The notes under the pieces: generated by a model | The model's input: the letters and a program-made list of their open reading frames with translations, nothing else | What the model was told of the DNA's origin: nothing | Databases searched by the model: none | Shown here: positions 41,621-49,592 of the stretch, piece by piece | How positions within the stretch are numbered: the first letter of the stretch is position 1 | Layout of the letters: each line of letters opens with the position of its first letter | Position numbers and translations under genes: made by a program | Source of the DNA: Limnohabitans sp. | GTDB taxonomy: Bacteria; Pseudomonadota; Gammaproteobacteria; Burkholderiales; Burkholderiaceae_C | DNA length: 64,000 nucleotides | Reading direction: 5' to 3' | NCBI RefSeq assembly: GCF_017848645.1 | Contig: NZ_JAFEIF010000036.1 | Location: 1 to 64,000 of the forward strand

Positions 41621-42883
41621 TCAGTTGACCAACACGGCCCCCGAGGTCTTGTGGCTGGCCGTGTCTACCAGCACCAGCGCGCCCAAAATGCGCGATTGGG
41701 CAAAGGGCAGGGTGGCCAGCGGCTCTTGCAGGGCCAGCGTGACATGGCCGATGGCGTTGGGGGGCAGTTCGGTGGCATCTTCCTCGGCCAGGGTGTTCAC
41801 GTTCAGGCGGTGCACCACGCGCTGCACCCGGGCCTTGACCCAGCGGTGGCCGTGCAGCGCCCAATAAAGGCGGCCTGCCACCAGCGGTTCGTCGTCCATC
41901 CAGGCGATGGTGGTGCTCAGCTGGCGCTGGCCTTCGGGGCTGCCGTGTTCGGCCAGCAGCCAGTCGCCACGCGACACATCCACCTCGCGGTCGAGCACGA
42001 TGCCTGCGCTGTGGCCTGCGGCTTTGTTTTGCGGCTGGCGGGTGGCCGACAGTACTTGGGACACCACGGCGGTTTGGCCGCTGGGGAAGACCTTGACGGT
42101 CTGGCCTGGCTCGACGCTGCCGGTGGCCACGCGGCCCCAGAACACGCGGCGGCCCTGGGTGGTGACGCCGGAGTCATGAAACTTTTCGACCCACTGCACC
42201 GGGAAGCTGAAGGCCACATCGGTCTCTGCTGACGTGACCGGCAGGTCTTCGAGGATGCTGAGCAGGCTGGGGCCGGTGTAGCCGCACCAGTCGGTTTGGT
42301 CATGGTTCTCGGTGGTCACCACGTTCCAGCCCTTGAGGGCCGACACGGGGACCATGGCGGTGACTGTGATACCTGCTTCTTTGGCAAATTTTTCCAAAGC
42401 GCCCGCAATGTTTTTGTAAGCCACGGCGGCATCGGCCACGGCGTCGAGCTTGTTGATGGCGAACACGATGGACGGCACGCGCAGCAGGTTCACCAGCAGC
42501 GAGTGGCGGCGGGTTTGCGGCAGCAGTTGCAAATTGGGGTTGGCCCAGTCGAGCTTGATGGCGTCGACCAGCACCACGGCAGCGTCAGCGCTGGATGCGG
42601 CCGTGACCATGTTGCGGGTGTACTGCTCGTGGCCGGGTGCGTCGCCGATGATGAATTTGCGCGCGGAGGTGTTGAAGTAGCGGTAGGCCACGTCGATGGT
42701 GATGCCTTGCTCGCGCTCGGCGCTCAAGCCGTCGGTCAGCAGGGCCAAATCGGTTTCACCCGAGCGTTGCACGCCTGCCAGGTGGTCTTGCAGCACGGCC
42801 TTGGTGTCCACCAGCAGGCGGCCAATCAGCGTGCTCTTGCCGTCGTCCACCGAGCCGCAGGTGATGAATTTCAGTGCGTTCAT
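41621..42883 (-). CDS. cysN: Sulfate adenylyltransferase GTPase subunit CysN
   Basis: GTPase half of ATP sulfurylase, driving sulfate activation to APS. EF-Tu-like with P-loop GSVDDGKS (residues 10-17), switch DVAYRYFNT, DAPGHEQYTRNM and NKLD. There is no fused APS kinase, consistent with direct APS reduction by the CysH here. ATG overlaps the cysD stop by one base (TAATG), so both subunits are cotranslated. 420 residues, typical for an unfused CysN. Confidence 0.96.
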   Translation of the reverse strand: MNALKFITCGSVDDGKSTLIGRLLVDTKAVLQDHLAGVQRSGETDLALLTDGLSAEREQGITIDVAYRYFNTSARKFIIGDAPGHEQYTRNMVTAASSADAAVVLVDAIKLDWANPNLQLLPQTRRHSLLVNLLRVPSIVFAINKLDAVADAAVAYKNIAGALEKFAKEAGITVTAMVPVSALKGWNVVTTENHDQTDWCGYTGPSLLSILEDLPVTSAETDVAFSFPVQWVEKFHDSGVTTQGRRVFWGRVATGSVEPGQTVKVFPSGQTAVVSQVLSATRQPQNKAAGHSAGIVLDREVDVSRGDWLLAEHGSPEGQRQLSTTIAWMDDEPLVAGRLYWALHGHRWVKARVQRVVHRLNVNTLAEEDATELPPNAIGHVTLALQEPLATLPFAQSRILGALVLVDTASHKTSGAVLVN

Positions 42884-43812
42884 TAAAAGTACCCGTCTTT
42901 CTTGCGTTTTTCCATCGAAGCCTCGGACGTCTTGTCGTCCATGCGCGTGGCCCCGCGTTCGCTCACATCGGCGGCCAGCGTTTCGATCACGATCTGCTCA
43001 GGTGTAGAGGCCGTGCTCTCCACCGGGCAGGTGCAGGTGATGTCCCCCACGGTGCGAAAACGCACATCGCGCACCACCACTTCTTCGCCGTCTTTGGGCG
43101 GTGTCAGCGCGGTCACCGGCACCAAGAGGCCCCGGCGGTCCACCACTTCACGTTTGTGGGTGTAGTAGATCGAGGGCAGCGCAATGCGTTCGCGGGCGAT
43201 GTATTGCCACACGTCCAGCTCGGTCCAGTTGCTGATGGGGAACACGCGAAAGTGCTCGCCGGGCTGTAATTTGTGATTGAACAGCGTCCACAGCTCGGGC
43301 CGCTGGGCCTTGGGCTGCCATTGGCCAAAGCTGTCGCGGTGGGAAAAGATGCGTTCCTTGGCGCGGGCTTTTTCTTCGTCGCGGCGGGCACCGCCAATCA
43401 GCGCGTCAAAGCTGAACTCTTCAATCGCTTCGAGCAGCGTGACCGACTGGTGCACATTGCGGCTCTCGCCCGGGTGGGCCAGGCGCACGGTGCCGCGTTT
43501 CATCGAGTCTTCGACGCTGCGCACGATCAGCTCGGCCCCCAGTTCCTGGGCGCGGGCGTCGCGGAAGTCGGTCACTTCCTTGAAGTTGTGGCCGGTGTCG
43601 ATCATGAGCAGGGGATACGGAATGCGCCCCGCTCCGAAGGCTTTTTCGGCGCACTTGAGCATGACCAGCGAGTCCTTGCCGCCCGAAAACAGCAGGGTGG
43701 GGCGCTCGAAAGCGGCGGCGACTTCGCGCAGGATGAAGATGGTTTCTTCTTCCAGCGCGTCCAGGTGGGCATTGCTCAGGGTGTGCAATTCGGTTGGGGT
43801 GGTGGCGGTCAT
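42883..43812 (-). CDS. cysD: Sulfate adenylyltransferase subunit CysD
   Basis: Catalytic ATP-PPi-hydrolase-type subunit of ATP sulfurylase. Motifs: LLFSGGKDSLVMLKCAEKAF (PP-loop SGGKDS), IDTGHNFKEVTDFRD, and the C-terminal ERGATRMDDKTSEASMEKRKKDGYF typical of CysD (core MDDKTSEASMEKRK). 309 residues is normal. Partner of the overlapping cysN. A palindromic repeat separates it from cysH upstream. Confidence 0.97.
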   Translation of the reverse strand: MTATTPTELHTLSNAHLDALEEETIFILREVAAAFERPTLLFSGGKDSLVMLKCAEKAFGAGRIPYPLLMIDTGHNFKEVTDFRDARAQELGAELIVRSVEDSMKRGTVRLAHPGESRNVHQSVTLLEAIEEFSFDALIGGARRDEEKARAKERIFSHRDSFGQWQPKAQRPELWTLFNHKLQPGEHFRVFPISNWTELDVWQYIARERIALPSIYYTHKREVVDRRGLLVPVTALTPPKDGEEVVVRDVRFRTVGDITCTCPVESTASTPEQIVIETLAADVSERGATRMDDKTSEASMEKRKKDGYF

Positions 43813-43836
43813 GTTGGGTTTTTCGTCAAGGTCTTT

Positions 43837-43910
43837 GTAGGTCGGTGGCTTTAGCCCCGACGTTGTGGGTCATTTCAGGCAGCATGTCGGGGCTGAAGCC
43901 GCCGACCTAC
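43837..43910. repeat. REP-like palindrome between cysH and cysD
   Basis: Two 25-base arms (GTAGGTCGGTGGCTTTAGCC... and its complement) differ at only two positions and are separated by 24 bases. The repeat nearly fills the cysH-cysD gap. The GTAGGTCGG...GCCCCGAC word looks like a dispersed bacterial palindromic repeat. Confidence 0.75.
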
Positions 43911-43916
43911 GGGGAT

Positions 43917-44672
43917 TCAGTGTTTGACGTGCAGCCCACATTCCTTGGCCGCTTCGTCCTCCCACCACCAGCGCCCGGCGCGGAATGCTTCGCCCAGGCT
44001 GATGGCGCGGGTGCAAGGGGCGCAGCCGATGCTTGGGAAAAACTGGTCGTGCAGCGGGTTGTAGTCCACCTGGTTCGTGGCGATGTAGTGCCACACGTCA
44101 CCCCAGGTCCACCTGGCCAGCGGGTTGAACTTGGCCAGGTTTTTGGAGGCTTCTTCGCTGGTGTCGAGCAGGGGCACTTCGGCGCGGGCGTTGGATTGCT
44201 CTTGGCGCAGTCCGGTGATCCAGGCGCGTTGGCCCGTCAAGGCGCGGGCCAGCGGCTCCATCTTGCGGATGCCGCAGCAGGCCTTGCGCAAGTCCATGCT
44301 CTGGTACATCGCATCCTGACCCTTTTCACGCAGGAACTGGATCACAGCTTCCTGCTCAGGGCGGAACACATGGATGGGCGCACGCGAATGCGCCTGCGTG
44401 CGTTCCAGCAGCGCAAGGGTTTCGGCGTGCAGCGCGCCGGTTTCCAGCACAAAGACCGGGATGTCGAGTTGCAGATGGTTGATGAGGTGGGTGATCACCA
44501 CGTCTTCTGCGCCCAGGCTGGAGGCTTGGGTCACGGGCGCAAATTGGGCGGCAGCGCGTTGCAGCAGCGCCTGCGTTTCGGCCAGCTTGGCGGCAAAGTC
44601 AGGGCTGGCTTTGGCGTGCAAATCCGTGGCTTTGGCCGGGGCGGTGCGCGCAGAGAAAAGACTGGAGGTCAT
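43917..44672 (-). CDS. cysH: Assimilatory APS reductase CysH
   Basis: Reduces adenylyl sulfate to sulfite. The 251-residue protein (ATG 44672) has the PP-loop region SSLGAEDVVITHL and two cysteine pairs, KACCGIRK and IGCAPCTR, which ligate a [4Fe-4S] cluster in APS-type enzymes; PAPS-type enzymes lack these. This fits the absence of a CysC kinase. The last residues, ECGLHVKH, contain the catalytic Cys. It lies between the two REP-like palindromes in the cys block. The track start is 21 codons early, in the repeat. Confidence 0.94.
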   Translation of the reverse strand: MTSSLFSARTAPAKATDLHAKASPDFAAKLAETQALLQRAAAQFAPVTQASSLGAEDVVITHLINHLQLDIPVFVLETGALHAETLALLERTQAHSRAPIHVFRPEQEAVIQFLREKGQDAMYQSMDLRKACCGIRKMEPLARALTGQRAWITGLRQEQSNARAEVPLLDTSEEASKNLAKFNPLARWTWGDVWHYIATNQVDYNPLHDQFFPSIGCAPCTRAISLGEAFRAGRWWWEDEAAKECGLHVKH

Positions 44673-44688
44673 GGCAATGATTCTTTTG

Positions 44689-44756
44689 TAGGAGCCCATC
44701 CCGTCGGCGATGGTGCGTGGTCCATTGCGGCCCATCGCCCACGGGGTGGGCTCCTA
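44689..44756. repeat. REP-like palindrome between DUF934 gene and cysH
   Basis: Arms TAGGAGCCCATCCCGTCGGC... and ...GGTGGGCTCCTA pair over about 25 bases with two mismatches and a 17-base loop. A different family from the repeat on the other side of cysH. It occupies almost the whole gap upstream of cysH. Confidence 0.75.
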
Positions 44757-44763
44757 AAGGGTT

Positions 44764-45141
44764 TTAGGCAGCCTTGGCAAATGGGGGTTCTGTGCCGACA
44801 GCCGAGCCTTGGTAGAACCCGGCAAAGCGCTCGAACTGGCGCTGCGCCGCCGAGGCGTCCACCCCTTCGCGCAGCACGGCCACGTCAAAACCAGTGCGCT
44901 GCATCTGCACCAGCTGGTCGATCAGCACATCGCCGGTGGCGCGCAATTCGCCCGCAAAGCCCAAACGGCGGCGCAACAAAAAGGCCTGGCTGTAGGCGCG
45001 GCCGTCGGTGAATTTGGGGAATTGCAGGTCGATGCGCGTGATGCCGTTCAGATCGAGGGTGCGAGGGTCGGCGTCGTTGGCCAGTGTGATGACCACAGGC
45101 GATTCAACACCTTGGTGTTCTTGGGCGGAAATGATTTTCAT
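44764..45141 (-). CDS. DUF934 protein linked to sulfite reductase
   Basis: A 125-residue protein of the DUF934 family, regularly found beside cysI in Proteobacteria that reduce sulfite without CysJ. Family core: LDLNGITRIDLQFPKFTDGRAYSQAFLLRRRLGFAGELRATGDVL (core FPKFTDGRAYSQAFLLR). No cofactor motif is visible. It starts 18 bases after cysI. It is thought to be accessory in sulfite reduction, but its biochemical role is unproved. Confidence 0.92.
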   Translation of the reverse strand: MKIISAQEHQGVESPVVITLANDADPRTLDLNGITRIDLQFPKFTDGRAYSQAFLLRRRLGFAGELRATGDVLIDQLVQMQRTGFDVAVLREGVDASAAQRQFERFAGFYQGSAVGTEPPFAKAA

Positions 45142-45159
45142 GGTCGGTTTTCCCGGTTT

Positions 45160-46962
45160 TCAGGCGGTGGTTTCCTCGGCGGGGTGACGAGCGGCGTTGG
45201 CGGCGGCTTTGAACGGGTCTTGGCCGACGCGGCGCAGGGTGTCGATGAAGGCTTCGGCCTTGTGGCCTTGGCTGGTGCGCAGGGCTTTGTAGGTGTCCAA
45301 AATCGCTTCGATCACATCAGGCACTTCAAACGACGAGAACGAAGGGCCGACCACCTTGCCCGCCACGGTGGGGCCTGACAGCGCTTTGCCGTCCGAGCCG
45401 CCCAGCGTGACCTGGTACCACTCCTTGCCGTCTTTGTCCACGCCCAAAATGCCGATGTGGCCCGAGTGGTGGTGACCACAAGAGTTGATGCAGCCGCTGA
45501 TGTGGAAGTCGATGTGACCCAGGTCGTTCAGCTCGTCCAAGTCTTGGTAGCGCTCGGTGATGGCGGCGGCCAAAGGCAGGGAGCGGGCATTGGCCAGGGC
45601 GCAGTAATCGCCGCCGGGGCAGGCGATCATGTCGGTCAACAGGCCAATATTGGGCTGGGCCAGGCCCAGCGCTTTGGCTTCGAGCCACAGAGCGTGCAGC
45701 TGGTCCAGGCGCACCCAGGGCAGCACCAGGTTTTGGGTGTGGGTCACGCGGGCTTCGCCAGCGGAGTATTTGGCCACCAGCGCCGCAGCGGCATCGAGCT
45801 GGTCGGCGGTGGCGTCGCCCGGCGCTTGGCCCGTGCGCTTGAAGGACAAACTCACGGCGCGCAGGGCTGGGTTTTGGTGGGGCTTGACGTTTTGCGCGAT
45901 CCAGCGGGCAAAGGCTGGCGTTTTGGCCGATTCGATGCTGACATCGGCTTCGGCCTTGGCGGCCCATGACGCATCGTTTGGCAGGTTCAACGCAGGCGCG
46001 GCAAAGCAGGCGGCCACGCGGTCGAACTCGGCTTGCGGGATGGTGTGCAGGCCGCCGTCCTTGACCAGAATGTCCTGGTACTCGGCCTCGACTTCGTCAA
46101 AGTAACGTTGACCTTCGGCTTTGACCAAAATTTTGATGCGGGCTTTGTAGATGTTGTCGCGGCGGCCCCAGCGGTTGTAGACGCGGATCACGGCTTCGAG
46201 GTAATTCATGATCTGGTTCCAGGGCAGGAACTCGCGGATCTGCGTGCCCACCGTGGGCGTGCGGCCCATGCCGCCGCCCACCAGCACCTTGAAGCCCACC
46301 TCGCCTGCCGCGTTCTTGACCATCTGCAGGCCCACGTCGTGCCAGCCAATGGCGGCGCGGTCTTCCGCAGCGCCGGTGATGGCGATCTTGAATTTGCGGG
46401 GCAAAAAGGCGAACTCGGGGTGCAGCGTGCTCCACTGGCGAATCAGCTCGGCGTAGGGGCGTGGATCGACCACTTCGTCCACCGCTACACCGGCCAGCTC
46501 GTCGGTGGTGGTGTTGCGGATGCAGTTGCCGCTGGTCTGGATGCCGTGCAGGTTCACGCTGGACAAAAGGTCCATCACGTCGGCCGATTTGGACAGGGGA
46601 ATCCAGTTGAACTGCACGTTCTGGCGGGTGGTGAAGTGGCCGCAGTTGGTGGTCAGCTTGGGGGCCAAGCCGGCGATTTTGTCTTGCGTGGCCTGGGCTT
46701 GGGCCAGCAGGGCGGCGTCGGGCGTGTCGTATTCCCGGGCAATTTGGGCCAGCACTTGGAGCTGGGGGGCCGAGATTTCGCCATAAGGCACGGCCACACG
46801 CAGCATGGGGGCGTAGCGCTGCACGTACCAGCCGTTTTGCAGGCGCAGGGGCTTGAACTCGTCGGCGCTCAGCTGGCCTGCCTGAAAGCGCTCGAGTTGG
46901 TCGCGGTGCTGTGCGGCGCGGGCGCGCACGAACTGTTTGTCAAATTCGGTGTATCGGTACAT
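45160..46962 (-). CDS. cysI: Sulfite reductase hemoprotein CysI (nitrite/sulfite reductase family)
   Basis: Six-electron reduction of sulfite to sulfide. The 600-residue protein has the two ferredoxin-like halves (NCGHFTTRQNVQFNWI and its repeat THTQNLVLPWV) and the siroheme/[4Fe-4S] cysteines in CPGGDYCALA and CINSCGHHHSGHIGI. It is closer to the ferredoxin-type NirA/CysI family than to the flavoprotein-dependent enzyme, and no CysJ is nearby, so FdxA and its reductase could supply electrons; this is inference. It leads the unit cysI-DUF934-cysH-cysD-cysN. Confidence 0.94.
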   Translation of the reverse strand: MYRYTEFDKQFVRARAAQHRDQLERFQAGQLSADEFKPLRLQNGWYVQRYAPMLRVAVPYGEISAPQLQVLAQIAREYDTPDAALLAQAQATQDKIAGLAPKLTTNCGHFTTRQNVQFNWIPLSKSADVMDLLSSVNLHGIQTSGNCIRNTTTDELAGVAVDEVVDPRPYAELIRQWSTLHPEFAFLPRKFKIAITGAAEDRAAIGWHDVGLQMVKNAAGEVGFKVLVGGGMGRTPTVGTQIREFLPWNQIMNYLEAVIRVYNRWGRRDNIYKARIKILVKAEGQRYFDEVEAEYQDILVKDGGLHTIPQAEFDRVAACFAAPALNLPNDASWAAKAEADVSIESAKTPAFARWIAQNVKPHQNPALRAVSLSFKRTGQAPGDATADQLDAAAALVAKYSAGEARVTHTQNLVLPWVRLDQLHALWLEAKALGLAQPNIGLLTDMIACPGGDYCALANARSLPLAAAITERYQDLDELNDLGHIDFHISGCINSCGHHHSGHIGILGVDKDGKEWYQVTLGGSDGKALSGPTVAGKVVGPSFSSFEVPDVIEAILDTYKALRTSQGHKAEAFIDTLRRVGQDPFKAAANAARHPAEETTA

Positions 46963-47290
46963 GGTTTTTCTGGTCGCAAAAAGCAGGTTTCAAAATGCTG
47001 GGGCGCTCGCGCCATTCCAAGCTGGGGTTTGACGCGCATCGCAGGCCTTGCGTTGTGTCGCCACCTTGGTTGTCCGCCAAGGGCTTGGGATGGGCGTGAC
47101 TGTAAAGGTGCTTTATGCCAAAACCAACGATTTATTTGTTGGGTATATATGCTTTTGGCTTATATGGGCGTGTCAGGGCACGAAGGCGCTTGGAGACAAG
47201 GCGCTTGGGCAACATCCAAAAAGTTCTGCGCCCATCCAGAAGGGCGCACGCGCAGGCAAGACACCCTGCGAGCGGGTGACGGGTTCGGGT
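46963..47290. other. Intergenic region upstream of cysI
   Basis: No gene in 328 bases. An AT-rich block (47105-47165) contains several TATA and TTTGG words on the cysI strand, for instance TTGGTT with TACAGT at 17-bp spacing, and is the likely cys promoter and LysR-type (CysB) target region. I could not fix a specific operator. The right part is the 3' flank of the DMT permease. Confidence 0.4.
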
Positions 47291-48178
47291 TCAGCGCTTG
47301 CCGCGGCCGAAGGCCTTGATGGGGTTGAAGCCCGTCAACAAGGCAGAGGCCATCAAGATGAACAGCACCCCGGGCAGCATGCCTGCGGTCAGTGGCTCGC
47401 CCAAAAACAGGGCGCCCCAGGTCACGCCAAAAAGCGGAATCAAAAAAGCCGACGAGGTGGAAGCGCTGGCCGGTATGTCGCGCATCAGGCGCATGCTGAT
47501 CCAGTAGGTGAAGCCCGAGGTGACCGCGCCCAGAACCAACAGGGCCAGCAAAGCGGGCATGCCCACCGCCTGGCTGGGGGCGGTGGCAGCGGCTGCGGGC
47601 ACCAGCACCAAGGCGCTTGTCAGGTGCACCACCGCCGAGGCGGGCAGGGCGTGGTGGGCCAAGGTGGCACGCTTCATGAAGATGGCCCCAAAGCCGTAAC
47701 AGGCCGCTGCCACCACACAGGCCAAGGCGGCCAGCACCACGTCCAGGCCCGGGTTCACCGGCCCCAAACTCAGCAACAAAGTCACGCCCAGCAGGCCCAG
47801 CACACAACCCACCCCTTTGCTGGGCGTGAACCTTTCCTGGGCCAGCATGACCCCGGCCAAGACCCCAAACATGGGGGCCGTGGCGTTGAGCACAGCCGAA
47901 TACCCGGCCGGCAAGACCAACCCGGCCCAGTTGTACAAAACAAAGGGCACCACCAACGTCAAGATGCCCAGCCCAGTGAGCGATCGCCAGTGTTCGCGGG
48001 CCGGCCAGGCTTGGCGCGTCCAGCGCATGATGGCGCTGAGCACCAGCGCCGCCAGGGCGCACCGCAGACATGCCATGGCCACAGGTCCAAAAGCCGGGGC
48101 GGCCACGCGGATGAGCGGAAACGAGCCGCCCCAAACGGCCGACAAAAGAACAAGTTGGGTGAATTGGCGTCCGTTCAT
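47291..48178 (-). CDS. EamA/DMT family permease
   Basis: Inner-membrane permease of 295 residues with about ten hydrophobic segments. Starts FTQLVLLSAVWGGSFPLIRVA, the first EamA helix, and has PMFGVLAGVMLAQERFTPSKGVG in the first half and FGVTWGALFLGEPLTAGML in the second, typical of the RhaT/EamA group. Ends with basic residues (GRGKR). Substrate unknown. Divergent from the ABC binding-protein gene. Confidence 0.9.
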   Translation of the reverse strand: MNGRQFTQLVLLSAVWGGSFPLIRVAAPAFGPVAMACLRCALAALVLSAIMRWTRQAWPAREHWRSLTGLGILTLVVPFVLYNWAGLVLPAGYSAVLNATAPMFGVLAGVMLAQERFTPSKGVGCVLGLLGVTLLLSLGPVNPGLDVVLAALACVVAAACYGFGAIFMKRATLAHHALPASAVVHLTSALVLVPAAAATAPSQAVGMPALLALLVLGAVTSGFTYWISMRLMRDIPASASTSSAFLIPLFGVTWGALFLGEPLTAGMLPGVLFILMASALLTGFNPIKAFGRGKR

Positions 48179-48322
48179 GGCCTAGTCATTATCGGTGGGT
48201 GGCGGTTTGGGCTTGGGGTCTTTTGGGGTCGCGCGCACCAAGGTTTTTGGATGTCTCTCAGGCGACAGTTTGACGTGTGGCTGTTACAGTCGCTTCCTTG
48301 CTCCATTGACCCCTAGGACCCG

Positions 48323-49522
48323 ATGATGAAACGCCTGATTGCCACTGGCTTGCTGAGCGCAGCCGCCACCACTGTTTTGGCCCAGACCCCGATCAAAATT
48401 GGGGAGATCAACAGCTATTCGGCCATCCCGCAGTTCACCCAGCCCTACAAACAAGGCTGGCAGCTGGCCGTGGAACAGATCAACGCCAAAGGCGGCCTGT
48501 TGGGCCGCAAGGTCGAAGTCATCGCTCGCGACGATGCGGGCAAGCCCGACGAGGCCTTGCGCCACGCGATTGAGCTGAGCTCCAAAGAGAAAGTGGACAT
48601 CCTGGCCGGGGGCTTTTTGTCCAACGTGGGCCTGGCGCTGGCCGACCATGCGGCCAAAAACAAGCGCTTGTTCATCGCCAGCGAGCCCTTGACCGACGCC
48701 ATCGTCTGGGAAAAAGGCAACCGCTACACCTTCCGCCTGCGCGCCAGCACCTACATGCAAGCGGCCATGCTGGTGGAAGAAGCGGCCAAGATGCCCGCCA
48801 AGCGCTGGGCCACCATCGCGCCCAACTACGAATACGGCCAAAGCGCGGTGGCCAACTTCAAGGCCTTGCTGCAAGCCAAGCGCCCGGACATCGAGTTTGT
48901 GAGCGAGCAGTGGCCCGCCCAAGGCAAGATCGATGCGGGCAGCACCCTTACGGCCACCATGGCCGCCAAGCCCGATGCGATCTTCAATGTGACCTTTGGG
49001 GCCGATCTGGCCCGCTTGGTGCGTGAGGGCAACCAACGCAATGTGTTCCCCAAAACCCCGGTGGTGTCCATGTTGTCGGGCGAGCCCGAGTACCTGGAGG
49101 TGCTCAAGGACGAAACGCCCAAGGGCTGGATCGTGACCGGCTACCCCTGGGACCAGATCGACACGCCCGAGCACGCCAGCTTTGCCGCCAATTACTACAA
49201 GAAATTCAACGAAAACCCCAAGCTCGGCTCGGTAGTGGGTTACGCCACCATGCAGTCGATTTTTGCGGGCATCCAAAAGGCCGGCAGCGTGGACAACGAG
49301 AAACTGGTGGTCGCCATGCGTGGCCTGAAGTTCAGCACGCCCTTTGGCCCGGCCGAGTACCGCGCGATTGACCAGCAGTCGACCATGGGCGCGTATGTGG
49401 GCAAGCTCGATCAGCGCGGCGGCAAGGGCACCATGGTGCAGTGGCGCTATGCCGACGGTAAAAATTATTTGCCCACCGACGCCTATGTCAAGGCGCGACG
49501 CCCCGCCGATGCGATGAAGTGA
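48323..49522 (+). CDS. ABC transporter branched-chain-type substrate-binding protein
   Basis: Periplasmic binding protein of the LivK/Peripla_BP_6 type, 399 residues. A signal peptide ends TVLAQ before TPIKIGEINSYS. Family features: GGLLGRKVEVIARDDAGKPDEA, and a WATIAPNYEYGQSAVANFK hinge region. No permease or ATPase gene adjoins it, so it must share transporter parts encoded elsewhere or have a sensory role. AGGA precedes two in-frame ATGs. The ligand is unknown; such orphan proteins are common in Comamonadaceae. Confidence 0.9.
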   Translation: MMKRLIATGLLSAAATTVLAQTPIKIGEINSYSAIPQFTQPYKQGWQLAVEQINAKGGLLGRKVEVIARDDAGKPDEALRHAIELSSKEKVDILAGGFLSNVGLALADHAAKNKRLFIASEPLTDAIVWEKGNRYTFRLRASTYMQAAMLVEEAAKMPAKRWATIAPNYEYGQSAVANFKALLQAKRPDIEFVSEQWPAQGKIDAGSTLTATMAAKPDAIFNVTFGADLARLVREGNQRNVFPKTPVVSMLSGEPEYLEVLKDETPKGWIVTGYPWDQIDTPEHASFAANYYKKFNENPKLGSVVGYATMQSIFAGIQKAGSVDNEKLVVAMRGLKFSTPFGPAEYRAIDQQSTMGAYVGKLDQRGGKGTMVQWRYADGKNYLPTDAYVKARRPADAMK

Positions 49523-49592
49523 GGCGGGTTGGCGTCAGCGCCTGAAATGGATTCATCCCCGGGGTCAGGGTTTGGCCGCCCGGGGTGACCTT

